Positions 46,951-56,012 of a stretch of 64,000 nt of DNA are shown piece by piece; position 1 is the first letter of the stretch, and every line of letters starts with the position of its first letter. Origin of the DNA: JARRQB01 sp965368585 (GTDB taxonomy: Bacteria; Pseudomonadota; Gammaproteobacteria; Chromatiales; Chromatiaceae); NCBI GenBank assembly GCA_965368585.1, contig CBDUNM010000009.1, positions 1 to 64,000 of the forward strand. Direction: 5' to 3'. The translations under genes were made by a program, and so were the position numbers. The notes beneath the pieces were generated by a model. That model ran no database searches, had not been told where the DNA came from, and was given only the letters and a program-made list of their open reading frames with translations.

Positions 46951-47245
46951 TAACCGAGTTGCGGCAAAACGCGTTCTTCTTGGCGGCGTGGGCGATCCCC
47001 ATGCCAGAGAGCGTATTCAATGCGATGGCTTTCTTCGCCTCGGGAGCAAAATGGCGAGCGGTCGTTTTCCGGTGACTAATCTGTGGCATGCTGATGATCG
47101 GCGCCGTGTTGGCGAGAACGGTCATGCTGTAGATCAACGGATACCAGATTGCGCTATATTGACGCTCGGGAGGGGTCACAAGTGTTCACTGGATATGAAC
47201 CCTGCTAGATTTCCCACGACAACAGGTATTCGTAGAGTCAACTCA
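46951..47245. other. Stretch without a recognised gene
   Basis: 295 bp between the IS3 remnant and the DUF4136-like gene. The plus-strand frame of the latter stays open through it back to 46808, but the translation there is arginine-rich and overlaps the transposase, so it is unlikely to be coding. It may contain the lost end of the IS element. Confidence 0.35.
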
Positions 47246-48034
47246 ATGCCAGACGACATCTTGCAATCAGTTACGCATTTTGGAATCGCTTCGCTCATTG
47301 TGCTCGTCTTCGTGGTGCTGATCGTTGCTGTCGGCTCAGGCACGTCACTAGGACGCGCAATGCTCCCTGATTCCGTAACAACAGTCGTACGAAAATTGTT
47401 GCCGTTCGGTTCAATCACCGACGGTTCAGCCGACGGTATTGGCCATTTCAAAATTCGCGTTCAAGGAACCAATCGTCTGAAAACCGTCAATGTACAGCGC
47501 TTCGACAAGATAATGGTTGCGTGGACGAGCAACCCCGATCAATCGTGCCCGCAAAGCGGTACGTTTGCATTTGCGGAATATCGACACAACCTTGCTGCTG
47601 ACGCTGACGCTGACGCTGACTCCCCATCGAACCCGGAAAAGATCAAGTCCCGAATTGAGTCCGCATTGGACGACTCGTTTGCTTCAAAGCAGTTTATTCG
47701 CAGTGATACGGATTCCGCTGACATTCTTGTAAGCGTGTTTACCGCAATCGAAAATGAGGTTCCAGTCGAGACGCTTCAAGACTCCTTCGATCACGACGAC
47801 AATGAAGAATGGAAGTCCGCAATCAAGGCGGCAATGCAGCACGACGGAGCGGAGACTCCAGCAACAATTGCCTGCGGCTCAATGACTATCGGCGTTTTCG
47901 ATGCCAGCTCGAAGCAAGTTCTATGGCGGGCTGCAACAATTGGTCAGATTGTCGTCGATGTAAGTGAATCCGAACGGAAACGCCGAATCGACTCGGCCAT
48001 TTCTGCAATGTTGAAGCACTTCCCTCCGGCTTAG
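47246..48034 (+). CDS. DUF4136-like membrane-anchored protein
   Basis: 262 residues from the ATG at 47246; an ATG at 47195 would add 17. One N-terminal membrane helix (FGIASLIVLVFVVLIVAVGS). The remaining part follows the DUF4136 lipoprotein pattern: RFDKIMVAWTSNPD, TFAFAEYRHN, IESALDDSFASKQFIRSDTDSADILVSVF split over a few turns, GSMTIGVFDASSKQVLWRAAT, and KRRIDSAISAMLKHFPP. It lacks the usual lipobox. An in-frame hexamer repeat (GCTGAC x4, 47597-47620) encodes ADADADAD. Function unknown. Base composition is less GC-rich than the neighbours, suggesting acquisition. Confidence 0.65.
   Translation: MPDDILQSVTHFGIASLIVLVFVVLIVAVGSGTSLGRAMLPDSVTTVVRKLLPFGSITDGSADGIGHFKIRVQGTNRLKTVNVQRFDKIMVAWTSNPDQSCPQSGTFAFAEYRHNLAADADADADSPSNPEKIKSRIESALDDSFASKQFIRSDTDSADILVSVFTAIENEVPVETLQDSFDHDDNEEWKSAIKAAMQHDGAETPATIACGSMTIGVFDASSKQVLWRAATIGQIVVDVSESERKRRIDSAISAMLKHFPPA
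47597..47620 (+). repeat. Hexanucleotide tandem repeat inside the DUF4136-like gene
   Basis: Four perfect tandem copies of GCTGAC, in frame, encoding Ala-Asp four times. Changes in copy number would lengthen or shorten the protein by two residues without breaking the frame. Confidence 0.85.
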
Positions 48035-48418
48035 CCTGCTTTTTCAGCAGCTTGCATTCGAGGAGAAGAAAGTCAATTCTCGAAGCCGCGACAAGGAATT
48101 ACGGCATGATCCAAAAGCAGGTGGTAGGGTCGAGAGCTGGCGCGGTAGCCCGGCAGAACATTCTCTTGTCTGAATCCAAGTTTTCCCCCTTCGTGCCCGG
48201 CTGGAGGTGTCCGTGACCTCGATTCCGTCGCCCGCCACTGCGCACGCAGCATGCAGATATGGGGAGTAGCGGCGGATATCCCCGTAATCGGTACGTCCCA
48301 CCGCCCTCGCAGAATCGAACAGGTTGCGTTACACCATTCGGCTCCCCGCCATGTTACACCCCCGTCTTCACTCACAATATTTCACGGAGAGGCGACATCC
48401 ATCCCGACACAGGGGCAG

Positions 48419-48830
48419 ATGTACTTACGGGCTTGTGCAGCTCCAAGCTATCTCGATCAGCACGGTGAGCCAACCCATTCGGAGCAACTATCCGGTCGCC
48501 TCTGCGTGGTAGGCAGTAATCACCCGGCCGGATCATATTGGATCTTCGGTGAGGCTGAGAATGCCGTCACCGCCGACGTGACAGCCAAGGTATTGGTCGA
48601 CAGCGCCCGCGCTGCGGGGGAACTGACCCTGCTGGGCGGGGGAATAAGATGTCCCTTCATCCGCGAAAGCGGATGACATTGCAGAAAGACGGCTGCGGCG
48701 GTTGCTGCCTGACCACGAGACCACGCCATTGGGTATCTGTGCGATGTATCCCCATCGCCGACGCTTTTCCGCCAAGGTCATGCTCTTCGTCGAGCAACTA
48801 GTTGAACACTGCAAAGACATATGCGTTTGA
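48419..48830 (+). pseudogene. Frameshifted LysR-type regulator, C-terminal half only
   Basis: Frame 1 encodes LRACAAPSYLDQHGEPTHSE then LSGRLCVVGSNHPAGSYWIF and VDSARAAGELTLLGGGI, which is the LysR effector-binding domain. A frameshift near 48645 is needed to continue into ADDIAERRLRRLLPDHETTP and LGICAMYPHRRRFSAKVMLF, the typical LysR C-terminus, ending at 48830. The N-terminal HTH domain was not found between 48035 and 48419. It lies upstream of the ribitol-dehydrogenase-like gene, which it might once have controlled. Confidence 0.8.
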
Positions 48831-49039
48831 CGCTTCGCACGGCTGCAAGCGCAGGCACTCGAAGCATATGGACGACCTTTGTCGCTGGATAGCCCGTGGT
48901 CTCGGCATCAGCAAGAACACCGTCTTGGACATTGTGAAATGAGAGAGGGATACTGCACGATGCAATCTCCCGGGTTATTGTTGCCGAACAACGTTGGCTA
49001 AGACTCAGCAAAAGCGAGCGAACAGCGAGGATTCATCAA
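48831..49039. other. Spacer before the SDR gene
   Basis: 209 bp. It contains a 24-codon frame (48868-48942) reading IARGLGISKNTVLDIV, similar to the HTH of IS21-type transposases. It is too short to call as a gene. The remainder should contain the SDR promoter. Confidence 0.35.
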
Positions 49040-49768
49040 ATGATTAAAGAACTGGAAGGTAAGGTTGCCGCTGTCACTGGTGGGGCGTCGGGCATTGGAT
49101 TAGCTAGTGTTGAGGCAATCCTTGCTGCTGGTGCTCGCGTGGTAGCGATAGACCGTGACAAAGCTGCGCTAGCTGAGCTTTGTGATAAGTGCGGCGAAAT
49201 GGTGATCCCGCTTGTCATTGACTTACTCGACCCGAAGAGTTGCGCGACTATGCTTCCACGGGTCCTTGAAAAAGCAGGTCGGCTTGATATTTTTCACGCG
49301 AATGCTGGTCTCTATGTAGGCGGAAACCTAGTCGATGCCCACGTGGACGCGATTGATAGAATGCTGAATCTGAATATCAACGTCGTAATGAAGAACGTTC
49401 ACGATGTCTTGCCGCATATGATCGAGCGCGGATCGGGGGACATCCTGGTGACCAGTTCATTGGCCGCCCACTTTCCCACACCGTGGGAGCCGGTGTATGC
49501 CTCGTCCAAATGGGCGATTAACTGTTTCGTACAGACTGTGCGTCGTCAAGTTTTCAAACACGGCATCCGCGTTGGAGCGGTCTCACCAGGCCCTGTAATC
49601 AGCGCGCTTCTTGCCGACTGGCCGGAGGAGAAATTGCAGGAGGCAAAAGAGTCGGGCAGCCTGATCGAAGCAAGTGATGTAGCTGATGCCGTGATGTACA
49701 TGCTCACGCGGCCACGGCACGTGACCATTCGCGACATGATTATTCTACCGACAAATTTTGACCTTTAG
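49040..49768 (+). CDS. rbtD: Short-chain dehydrogenase, ribitol 2-dehydrogenase-like
   Basis: 242 residues. Classical SDR: cofactor motif TGGASGIG (residues ~14-21), HANAG replacing NNAG, catalytic Ser in LVTSSLAAH and YASSK active site. Several stretches are distinctive of ribitol dehydrogenase (LDIFHANAGLYVGG, RVGAVSPGPVISALLADWPE, VTIRDMIILP). It would oxidise ribitol or a related polyol to D-ribulose with NAD+. No ribulokinase or polyol transporter is nearby, so the pathway context is missing. It may have been left behind when the accessory region eroded. Confidence 0.82.
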   Translation: MIKELEGKVAAVTGGASGIGLASVEAILAAGARVVAIDRDKAALAELCDKCGEMVIPLVIDLLDPKSCATMLPRVLEKAGRLDIFHANAGLYVGGNLVDAHVDAIDRMLNLNINVVMKNVHDVLPHMIERGSGDILVTSSLAAHFPTPWEPVYASSKWAINCFVQTVRRQVFKHGIRVGAVSPGPVISALLADWPEEKLQEAKESGSLIEASDVADAVMYMLTRPRHVTIRDMIILPTNFDL

Positions 49769-49854
49769 GCTTTGTTCGCTGTAGGTAGTCATTGGTCGGC
49801 GAACTCCAGACATAGGTAAGGTCTGACTTAAACAGATGGGGAACACGGATTCCC

Positions 49855-50946
49855 GGCCTTGGTGCATGGCGCGAGCGGTAGCCGATCGGAGCCATTTAAC
49901 GTTGCCTTATGCAATACAGTAACCCTCGGGCATCCCGAGATGAGTCATTCTGTTTAAAATCGCGCACGCGAGCGAAGCCTCCGTTTTCTGCGATGCCATC
50001 GTGCGACAGCGCATCGAGCCGCCAATGATCGCTTAGTATCGCGACGTCGCCGTCTCCACCAAACTACGTCGAGTGTAGCCGGATTCATGCGCCCATCGTC
50101 TGCGGCCGACGGCGTCAACGGCTCGTATGGTCGTGTTGCGTTGACGCGATGCCTTGGCTCCGCTTTGCGTCTTCGCATCCCGTCGAGGTGGGATCAGCAC
50201 GTGCGCCGACAGACCCGATGCATGAGCCTCTATCGCGGCATAGACCGATGACGTATCGTACGCGCCGTCAGCCATCACGGAGGCCAAAGTATCGTCAACT
50301 TGAACGAGTAGCGCGGGCACTTGTGCGGCATCTCGCGCGCGATGGGTTGTCAGCGTAGAGGCGAGAATATCACCTGTGTCGGCATCGACAACAAGAAGCA
50401 GCTTTCGCCACGCGCGGCGATCGGGTGGACTTGACCGGGGAACGTTGCCGCAATGGACGAGCAAGCCCGTGCTGTCGATCATGATGGGAAGCGGTCCGTC
50501 GTGGGCCGACACGGGGATCCGTACGTTGAGATCTCTGGCACGCCGAGACAAGGTCGTGTGATCGGGGATGCGCAGGCCTAAGTCCAATAAAGTCGATATC
50601 GACTGAAGGAAGCCCTCAGTCTGACGTAATGCCAACCCGTACACAAGGCGCACCGTCAATCCAGTCTCGATGGCGAGGTCGGAGTAAACGGGTTGGCCAC
50701 CTGGCTTATCGCCGGTCGGCGCCCGCCATGCCGCGATAGCCGCTTCGGAAAACCAGAGCGTCAGGTCACCTCGTTTCCGAAGACCGGCCTCGTACTCCGG
50801 CCAGTTTCTGACGCGGTAGCGCTGTTTTATATACTTCAGTTGGCTGCGTTTCGGGTATCGATGTCCCATGTCACGCTCAACGTCCTTGAAAATCACACGA
50901 TATCATAGTGTAACGTGGGCGCTAGGCGGAGCCGTGCACCAAGGCC
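49855..50946 (-). mobile_element. IS5-family insertion sequence (inactivated)
   Basis: About 1.09 kb bounded by inverted repeats GGCCTTGGTGCATGGC (49855-49870) and GCCGTGCACCAAGGCC (50931-50946), 15 of 16 bases matching as complements; one more G/C pair may extend them. No target-site duplication is visible at the ends. The only gene is the interrupted transposase described separately. Confidence 0.85.
49907..50896 (-). pseudogene. IS5-family transposase with an in-frame nonsense codon
   Basis: The frame from 50896 encodes an IS5-type DDE transposase (YRVRNWPEYEAGLRKRGDLT, LPIMIDSTGLLVHCG, LLVVDADTGDIL, MADGAYDTSSVYAAIEA) up to ATSRY and then TAA at 50035-50033. The same frame continues without shift as AIIGGSMRCRTMASQKTEAS and ACAILNRMTHLGMPEGYCIA to the natural stop at 49907. 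This is the expected C-terminus, where homologues usually have Lys at the position of the TAA. The stop removes the catalytic-Glu region helix, so the product should be inactive. Confidence 0.85.
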
Positions 50947-51351
50947 GTTTGCATGATAGAGCCGGGCGTCATTCATTAACTATCGGGTCGGAGCGCCGTT
51001 GGCGTTAGTGACGACCAAATATGAAGGTCAAGCTGGCGGTTACGGCCGAGGGCATAGCGACGGTTCGAACATGGGTGAATCGAAAAGCAAAGCGTTGGGA
51101 AGTTTGGCGAGAGACAAGACGATAGCTGCCAGATCTGATCGTTCAAGATCATCTCGGGTTGGCGCTACTTATCGTGAAAGCAGGCCTGGACAAGATACTT
51201 CGGTACCTGCTCAGGCATCGATGCGGAAACCCAAGATTTTTCGAGGCTGCCTAGAACGCCACACCATGGTTTCTTATTAACCAGCGTAGCCCCGGTGTAG
51301 ACCCGCGAAAACCACGTTAGTGACCGCTCAGCCGCCAACTCATGTCTTATT
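50947..51351. other. Gene-free stretch between IS5 element and tRNA-Asn
   Basis: About 405 bp. One 93-codon plus-strand frame (50999-51280) is rich in Arg, Ser and Gly and matches nothing recognisable. No repeats seen. The tRNA end could be an integration site, but no attachment duplication was found. Confidence 0.35.
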
Positions 51352-51426
51352 TGGCTCCCCCGGTTGGATTCGAACCAACGACCAACGGATTAACAGTCCG
51401 CTGCGCTACCGCTGCGCCACAGGGGA
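51352..51426 (-). tRNA. tRNA-Asn (anticodon GUU)
   Basis: 75 nt including an encoded CCA end. The acceptor stem UCCCCUG pairs with CGGGGGA (one G-U). The anticodon arm reads CGGACUGUUAAUCCG with the loop CUGUUAA, giving anticodon GUU. The T loop GGUUCGAAUCC is standard. Confidence 0.95.
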
Positions 51427-51468
51427 GTGACGAGAAGCCGCAAATAATACGTAGATGCGGCCGTTCGG

Positions 51469-52029
51469 TCAACTGCAGACAATCGGGTTGTTACTGGCGT
51501 CCTGCTTGGACAATCGGGGTCGTCCGGTGATGGATATGATCACCGCCCGGTTGCGGTTGCTCGAAGCCTTGCTGCATAGCTTGAAGGTGGCGTTGCTGCC
51601 GCCGACCACGGTACCGTCGGGCTCGTAGACGATGCGCCGGCGACCGGTCGAGGTGACCACCTTGATCGCTTCCGTGGTGTCGGTAACGGTCAGCAGTGGC
51701 TCGGTGGTCTGCCGTTCTTTGTCGAGGTTGTCGTCGACAAAGACGATCCATCCGTTCGACCAGTCGTAGGTGTCGGCGCAGGTCTCGCCGTCGTCGCTAG
51801 GACACAATCCCACGCGCATGAAGCGTTTGACCGATTCACTGCGCGCCAGATGCAGGTGTGACACCAGGAGATTGGTGCGGGCTTGAATGTGCTGGTTTTC
51901 GACAACGGCCTGGTAACTGGGGACGCCGACCGACAGCAGTACGGAGCCCACGGTCAGCGTGGTCAAAAGTTCGACGAGGGTAAGTCCGGCGTTGAGTTGA
52001 CGGCGTACAGCCGCAATTTTCCTGTTCAT
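51469..52029 (-). CDS. GspH/FimT-type pseudopilin
   Basis: 186 residues. A class III prepilin signal (QLNAGLTLVELLTTLTVGSVLLS) with cleavage before Leu and the conserved Glu at +5. The remainder is a GspH-like globular domain with SHLHLARSESVKR and a Cys pair (GLCPSDDGETC). It is a minor subunit of type IV pili or a type II secretion pseudopilus. It stands alone here; the rest of such a system is elsewhere. Confidence 0.88.
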   Translation of the reverse strand: MNRKIAAVRRQLNAGLTLVELLTTLTVGSVLLSVGVPSYQAVVENQHIQARTNLLVSHLHLARSESVKRFMRVGLCPSDDGETCADTYDWSNGWIVFVDDNLDKERQTTEPLLTVTDTTEAIKVVTSTGRRRIVYEPDGTVVGGSNATFKLCSKASSNRNRAVIISITGRPRLSKQDASNNPIVCS

Positions 52030-52109
52030 TGATCATCCCTGATAGTGGTTCGGTCATCCTGACCGGTTACGATTCGACCGCCGCCCCGCGAACGGGACGA
52101 CAGCCCATA

Positions 52110-53294
52110 TTAAGCCAACACTGACCCGATGCGGTCAAGTGCCTTTTCCAGATTCATCATGCTGGTCGCGATCGAGATTCTGACGTGGCCGTGTAAACCG
52201 AATGCGGTGCCTGGCACCAGGGCCACTCCGGCCTTTTCGATCAGATACTCGGCGAGCCCAAGGTCGTCGTCGACCGAATCGATACGCTCGATCAGACCCG
52301 TCACCGAAGGGAACACGTAAAAGGTTCCATCGGTCTCCAGGCAGTGAACGCCAGGCATACTGTTCAACCGTTCCACCACGTAGTCGTGGCGTTCCTTGAA
52401 ATGGCCCAGCATCTCGTCGATGCACGCCTGCGGGCCGGTCAGCGCCGCCTCTGCCGCCCACTGCGAAATCGAGGTAGGGTTGGAGGTGCTTTGTGACTGG
52501 ATCTTCTTCATTGCCTTGATGACTTCGGCGGGTCCGCCGGCATAGCCGATCCGCCAACCGGTCATGGAATAGGCCTTGGATACCCCGTTAAGTACCAGTG
52601 TGCGATCGTTCAGTTCCGGGCAGGCATTGAGAATGTTCACGAAGCCGCCGCCTGCCCACCGAATATGCTCGTACATGTCGTCGGTGGCGATCACGATACG
52701 CGGGAAGTCCTTGAGCACCGTGCCCAGGGCGGCCAGTTCCTCTTTCGAATACGACATGCCCGTGGGGTTGGAGGGGCTGTTGATCACGAACAGGCGGGTC
52801 TTCTCGGTAATGGCGCCTCGCAGTTGCGCCGGGGTGATCTTGAATTTCTGCTCGGCGCCGGCGTTGATGAAGACCGGCACGCCGCCGGCCAGCAGGGCCA
52901 TGTCCGGATACGACACCCAGTAGGGCGCGGGGATGATCACCTCGTCACCCGGATCCAGCAGGGCCTGCGCCATATTGAAGAAGCTCTGCTTGCCACCGCA
53001 AGACACCAGGATCTGATCCGGCTCGTAGGCGAAGCCGTTATCGCGCTTGAATTTGTCGATGACGGCTTGCTTGAGGCTGGGCGTGCCGTCGACCGGGGTG
53101 TATTTGGTTTTTCCCTCGTCCAGGGCCTTTTTGGCGGCGTCTTTGATGTGCTCGGGCGTGTCAAAATCGGGTTCTCCGGCGCCGAGGCCGATGACATCCT
53201 GTCCAGCCGCACGCAACGCGGCGGCGCGGGCAGTGATGGCGAGCGTAGGGGAGGGCTTGACGGCCTGGACACGGGCGGAAAGCTTGATTGACAT
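52110..53294 (-). CDS. aspC: Aspartate aminotransferase (class I, Ib type)
   Basis: 394 residues. PLP-dependent transfer of the amino group between aspartate and 2-oxoglutarate. The motif VIGLGAGEPDFDTPEHIK, SNPTGMSYSKEEL, and the PLP-Lys region LNGVSKAYSMTGWRIGYAGG identify subgroup Igamma/Ib (AspC of Thermus and Rhizobium type) rather than the E. coli type. Divergent from uvrB. Confidence 0.92.
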   Translation of the reverse strand: MSIKLSARVQAVKPSPTLAITARAAALRAAGQDVIGLGAGEPDFDTPEHIKDAAKKALDEGKTKYTPVDGTPSLKQAVIDKFKRDNGFAYEPDQILVSCGGKQSFFNMAQALLDPGDEVIIPAPYWVSYPDMALLAGGVPVFINAGAEQKFKITPAQLRGAITEKTRLFVINSPSNPTGMSYSKEELAALGTVLKDFPRIVIATDDMYEHIRWAGGGFVNILNACPELNDRTLVLNGVSKAYSMTGWRIGYAGGPAEVIKAMKKIQSQSTSNPTSISQWAAEAALTGPQACIDEMLGHFKERHDYVVERLNSMPGVHCLETDGTFYVFPSVTGLIERIDSVDDDLGLAEYLIEKAGVALVPGTAFGLHGHVRISIATSMMNLEKALDRIGSVLA

Positions 53295-53377
53295 TTGGGA
53301 TTGGTACTCCGGGGTTGAACTTATTACCGAGTGCTCTTGCTATGATAACGGATTGACCGCCGCAACGAATATCGAAA

Positions 53378-55384
53378 ATGTTAAAAGAATTCAGGCTGGA
53401 AGCGGATTTCGCCGCAGCCGGCGATCAACCGCAGGCGATCGAGGCACTCGTCGAGGGCCTGCGGGACGGTGAAGCCGGCATGACCCTGCTCGGGGTAACC
53501 GGTTCCGGCAAGACGTTCACGATCGCCAACGTGATCGACCGGGTACAACGGCCCACCATCGTCCTGGCGCACAACAAGACCCTGGCGGCCCAGTTGTACG
53601 GCGAATTCAAAGAGTTTTTTCCGCACAATGCGGTCGAGTACTTCGTATCGTATTACGACTATTACCAGCCCGAGGCCTATGTGCCGGCGTCGGATACCTT
53701 TATCGAAAAAGACGCGTCGATCAACGAGCACGTCGAGCAGATGCGCCTGTCGGCCACCAAGGCGTTGCTCGAACGCCGCGACACCATCATCGTGGCCACC
53801 GTGTCGGCCATCTACGGCCTGGGAGACCCCGCGCAGTACTTGAAAATGGTGTTGCACCTGTCGCGTGGCGACACCATCGATCAGCGCTTTATTCTGCGGC
53901 GTCTGGCGGATCTGCAGTACAAGCGCAACGAAATGGTGCTGGAACGCGGTATGTTTCGAGTGCGCGGCGATGTGATTGACATCTTTCCGGCGGAATCCGA
54001 CGACGAGGCGGTGCGGGTGGAACTGTTCGACGACGAAATCGAACAGATCACGCTGTTCGACCCGCTGACCGGCGAAACGCGGCAAAAGGTGCCGCGCTTT
54101 ACCGTGTATCCGAAATCGCACTATGTCACGCCCCGCGAAACAGTGCTGGCCGCGATCGAAGAGATCAAAGAGGAACTCAAGGAGCGTCTGGCCTTCCTGT
54201 ACCGGGAAAACCGCCTGGTCGAGGCGCAGCGTCTCGAGCAGCGCACCCGCTTCGATGTCGAAATGATGGTCGAAGTCGGGTATTGCTCGGGTATCGAGAA
54301 TTATTCGCGCTATCTTTCGGGGCGCGCCGCCGGTGAACCGCCGCCGACCTTGTTCGACTACCTGCCCGCCGGCGCACTGCTGGTGGTCGACGAATCGCAC
54401 GTCACGATACCGCAGCTGGGAGGCATGTACCGCGGCGATCGGTCGCGCAAGGAGACACTGGTCGAATACGGCTTTCGCATGCCGTCGGCCCTGGACAACC
54501 GGCCGCTGCGGTTCGATGAATTCGAAGCGCGCAAGCCGCAGGCGATCTACGTCTCGGCCACCCCCGCCAAGTACGAACTGGAGCACTCCGGCGCGGTCGT
54601 CGAACAGGTGGTCCGCCCGACCGGGCTGATCGACCCGGAGGTCGAGGTGCGTCCGGCCACCACGCAGGTCGATGATCTGCTCTCCGAGATCGGCGCGCGG
54701 GTCGCGCTGGGCGACCGCGTCCTCGTCACCACGCTCACCAAGCGCATGGCCGAGGACCTGACCGACTACCTGATGGACCACGCGGTGCGGGTGCGATATC
54801 TGCATTCGGATATCGACACTGTGGAGCGGGTGGAGATTATCAGGGACCTGCGCCTGGGCGAATTCGACGTGCTGGTGGGCATTAACCTGTTGCGCGAGGG
54901 CCTGGATATGCCGGAGGTCTCGCTGATCGCGATACTGGATGCCGACAAGGAAGGTTTTCTGCGGTCAGAGACTTCACTGATCCAAACCATCGGGCGGGCG
55001 GCGCGCAACGCGCGTGGCAAGGCCATTCTCTACGCGGACAAGATGACCGGATCCATGCAGCGGGCGATCGCGGAAACCGAACGACGGCGCGAAAAGCAGC
55101 AGGTCTACAATGCCGAGCATGGCATTACGCCGCAGACCATTCGGAAGAAGATCACCGATATCATGGAGGGGGCTTATCCCGGCGCACCCATGTCGGCGAG
55201 GAAGTATGCGAAAGTGGCGGAGGACGAGGCCGAATACGCTGCCATGTCGCCCGCGCAGATGGCGAAGCGGGTTAAAGGTCTGGAGAAACAGATGTACGAG
55301 CACGCGCGCAATCTGGAATTCGAAGACGCCGCACGGCTCCGCGATCAAATCAGGCAGTTGCAGTCGCGGGGATTGGTCGCGTGA
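53378..55384 (+). CDS. uvrB: Excinuclease ABC subunit B
   Basis: 668 residues, full length. DNA damage recognition and verification helicase. Walker A GVTGSGKTFTIANV, beta-hairpin region YYDYYQPEAYVPASDTFIEKD (given in part), helicase motif VVDESHVTIPQ, GINLLREGLDMPEVSLIA and the UvrC-binding UVR domain at the C-terminus (LEKQMYEHARNLEFEDAARL). Divergent from the aspartate aminotransferase gene. Confidence 0.97.
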   Translation: MLKEFRLEADFAAAGDQPQAIEALVEGLRDGEAGMTLLGVTGSGKTFTIANVIDRVQRPTIVLAHNKTLAAQLYGEFKEFFPHNAVEYFVSYYDYYQPEAYVPASDTFIEKDASINEHVEQMRLSATKALLERRDTIIVATVSAIYGLGDPAQYLKMVLHLSRGDTIDQRFILRRLADLQYKRNEMVLERGMFRVRGDVIDIFPAESDDEAVRVELFDDEIEQITLFDPLTGETRQKVPRFTVYPKSHYVTPRETVLAAIEEIKEELKERLAFLYRENRLVEAQRLEQRTRFDVEMMVEVGYCSGIENYSRYLSGRAAGEPPPTLFDYLPAGALLVVDESHVTIPQLGGMYRGDRSRKETLVEYGFRMPSALDNRPLRFDEFEARKPQAIYVSATPAKYELEHSGAVVEQVVRPTGLIDPEVEVRPATTQVDDLLSEIGARVALGDRVLVTTLTKRMAEDLTDYLMDHAVRVRYLHSDIDTVERVEIIRDLRLGEFDVLVGINLLREGLDMPEVSLIAILDADKEGFLRSETSLIQTIGRAARNARGKAILYADKMTGSMQRAIAETERRREKQQVYNAEHGITPQTIRKKITDIMEGAYPGAPMSARKYAKVAEDEAEYAAMSPAQMAKRVKGLEKQMYEHARNLEFEDAARLRDQIRQLQSRGLVA

Positions 55385-55517
55385 AAATTTTCCTGCCGAA
55401 AACCAACTCCTGCAGCCGGAGGTCTGGCCGCCTACCGCACTGGGACCCGACATTGGCAGGCGCCGGGCCGCTCAGCGAAGATGCTCCGATAAGACATCTA
55501 TCGCCGCGGACCGGCCT

Positions 55518-55955
55518 TCACTTGCTGACTCTGACCGCCAGTACGTCGCACTGGGCAAGGTGCAGGACGCCGTTGGCCGTTGACCCTAACAGCAACTGCA
55601 GGCCGTGGCGCCCGTGACTGCCGATCACGATCAGGTCCGCCTTGCGTTCTTCTGCCACGCGCACGATCTCGTGTTTGGGCGAACCGATTTCGACGGCCGT
55701 TTCTACCTGGGGCAGGTTGAGCGAATCCTTCAACTCGCCGAGCTGTTTTTCCGCTTGCTGCATCAGTTCCTTATCGACCATGACCTCCTCGGGCATGATG
55801 AGATCGCCGGAGTAGGCGATTGACGCGTATTCGACGATATGCAGCAGGGTTAGTTTGGCCGAGTTACGTTGCGCGATTTCCACGGCGCGTTCCACGATTG
55901 CCTGGTTGTCTTTGGAGAAATCCACGGCCACGAGCACGTGTTGGTAAGTTGGCAT
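55518..55955 (-). CDS. Universal stress protein (UspA family)
   Basis: 145 residues. ATP-binding Usp signature: VLVAVDFS at the N-terminus and VIGSHGRHGLQLLLGSTANG (G-2x-G-9x-G-S type) near the end. Convergent with uvrB, 133 bp apart. Confidence 0.92.
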   Translation of the reverse strand: MPTYQHVLVAVDFSKDNQAIVERAVEIAQRNSAKLTLLHIVEYASIAYSGDLIMPEEVMVDKELMQQAEKQLGELKDSLNLPQVETAVEIGSPKHEIVRVAEERKADLIVIGSHGRHGLQLLLGSTANGVLHLAQCDVLAVRVSK

Positions 55956-56012
55956 GGCACACTCTCCGTTTAAACGTTGGAAACCTACTGTTATTGTAGC
56001 GCTATCCGGGCC

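Noticed and set aside
48868..48942. 24-codon frame with an HTH-like GLGISKNTV
   Set aside because: Too short to be a gene; at most a scrap of an IS21-type transposase.
50999..51280. 93-codon plus-strand frame near the IS5 element
   Set aside because: Biased composition, no ribosome binding site and no family resemblance.
51352..51426. tRNA-Asn as integration site of a genomic island
   Set aside because: No integrase gene and no repeat of the tRNA 3' end was found in the adjacent accessory stretch.
53381..54805. 474-codon open frame on the minus strand
   Set aside because: Antisense shadow of uvrB, caused by GC-rich codon use; the translation is His/Arg/Val-rich without motifs.
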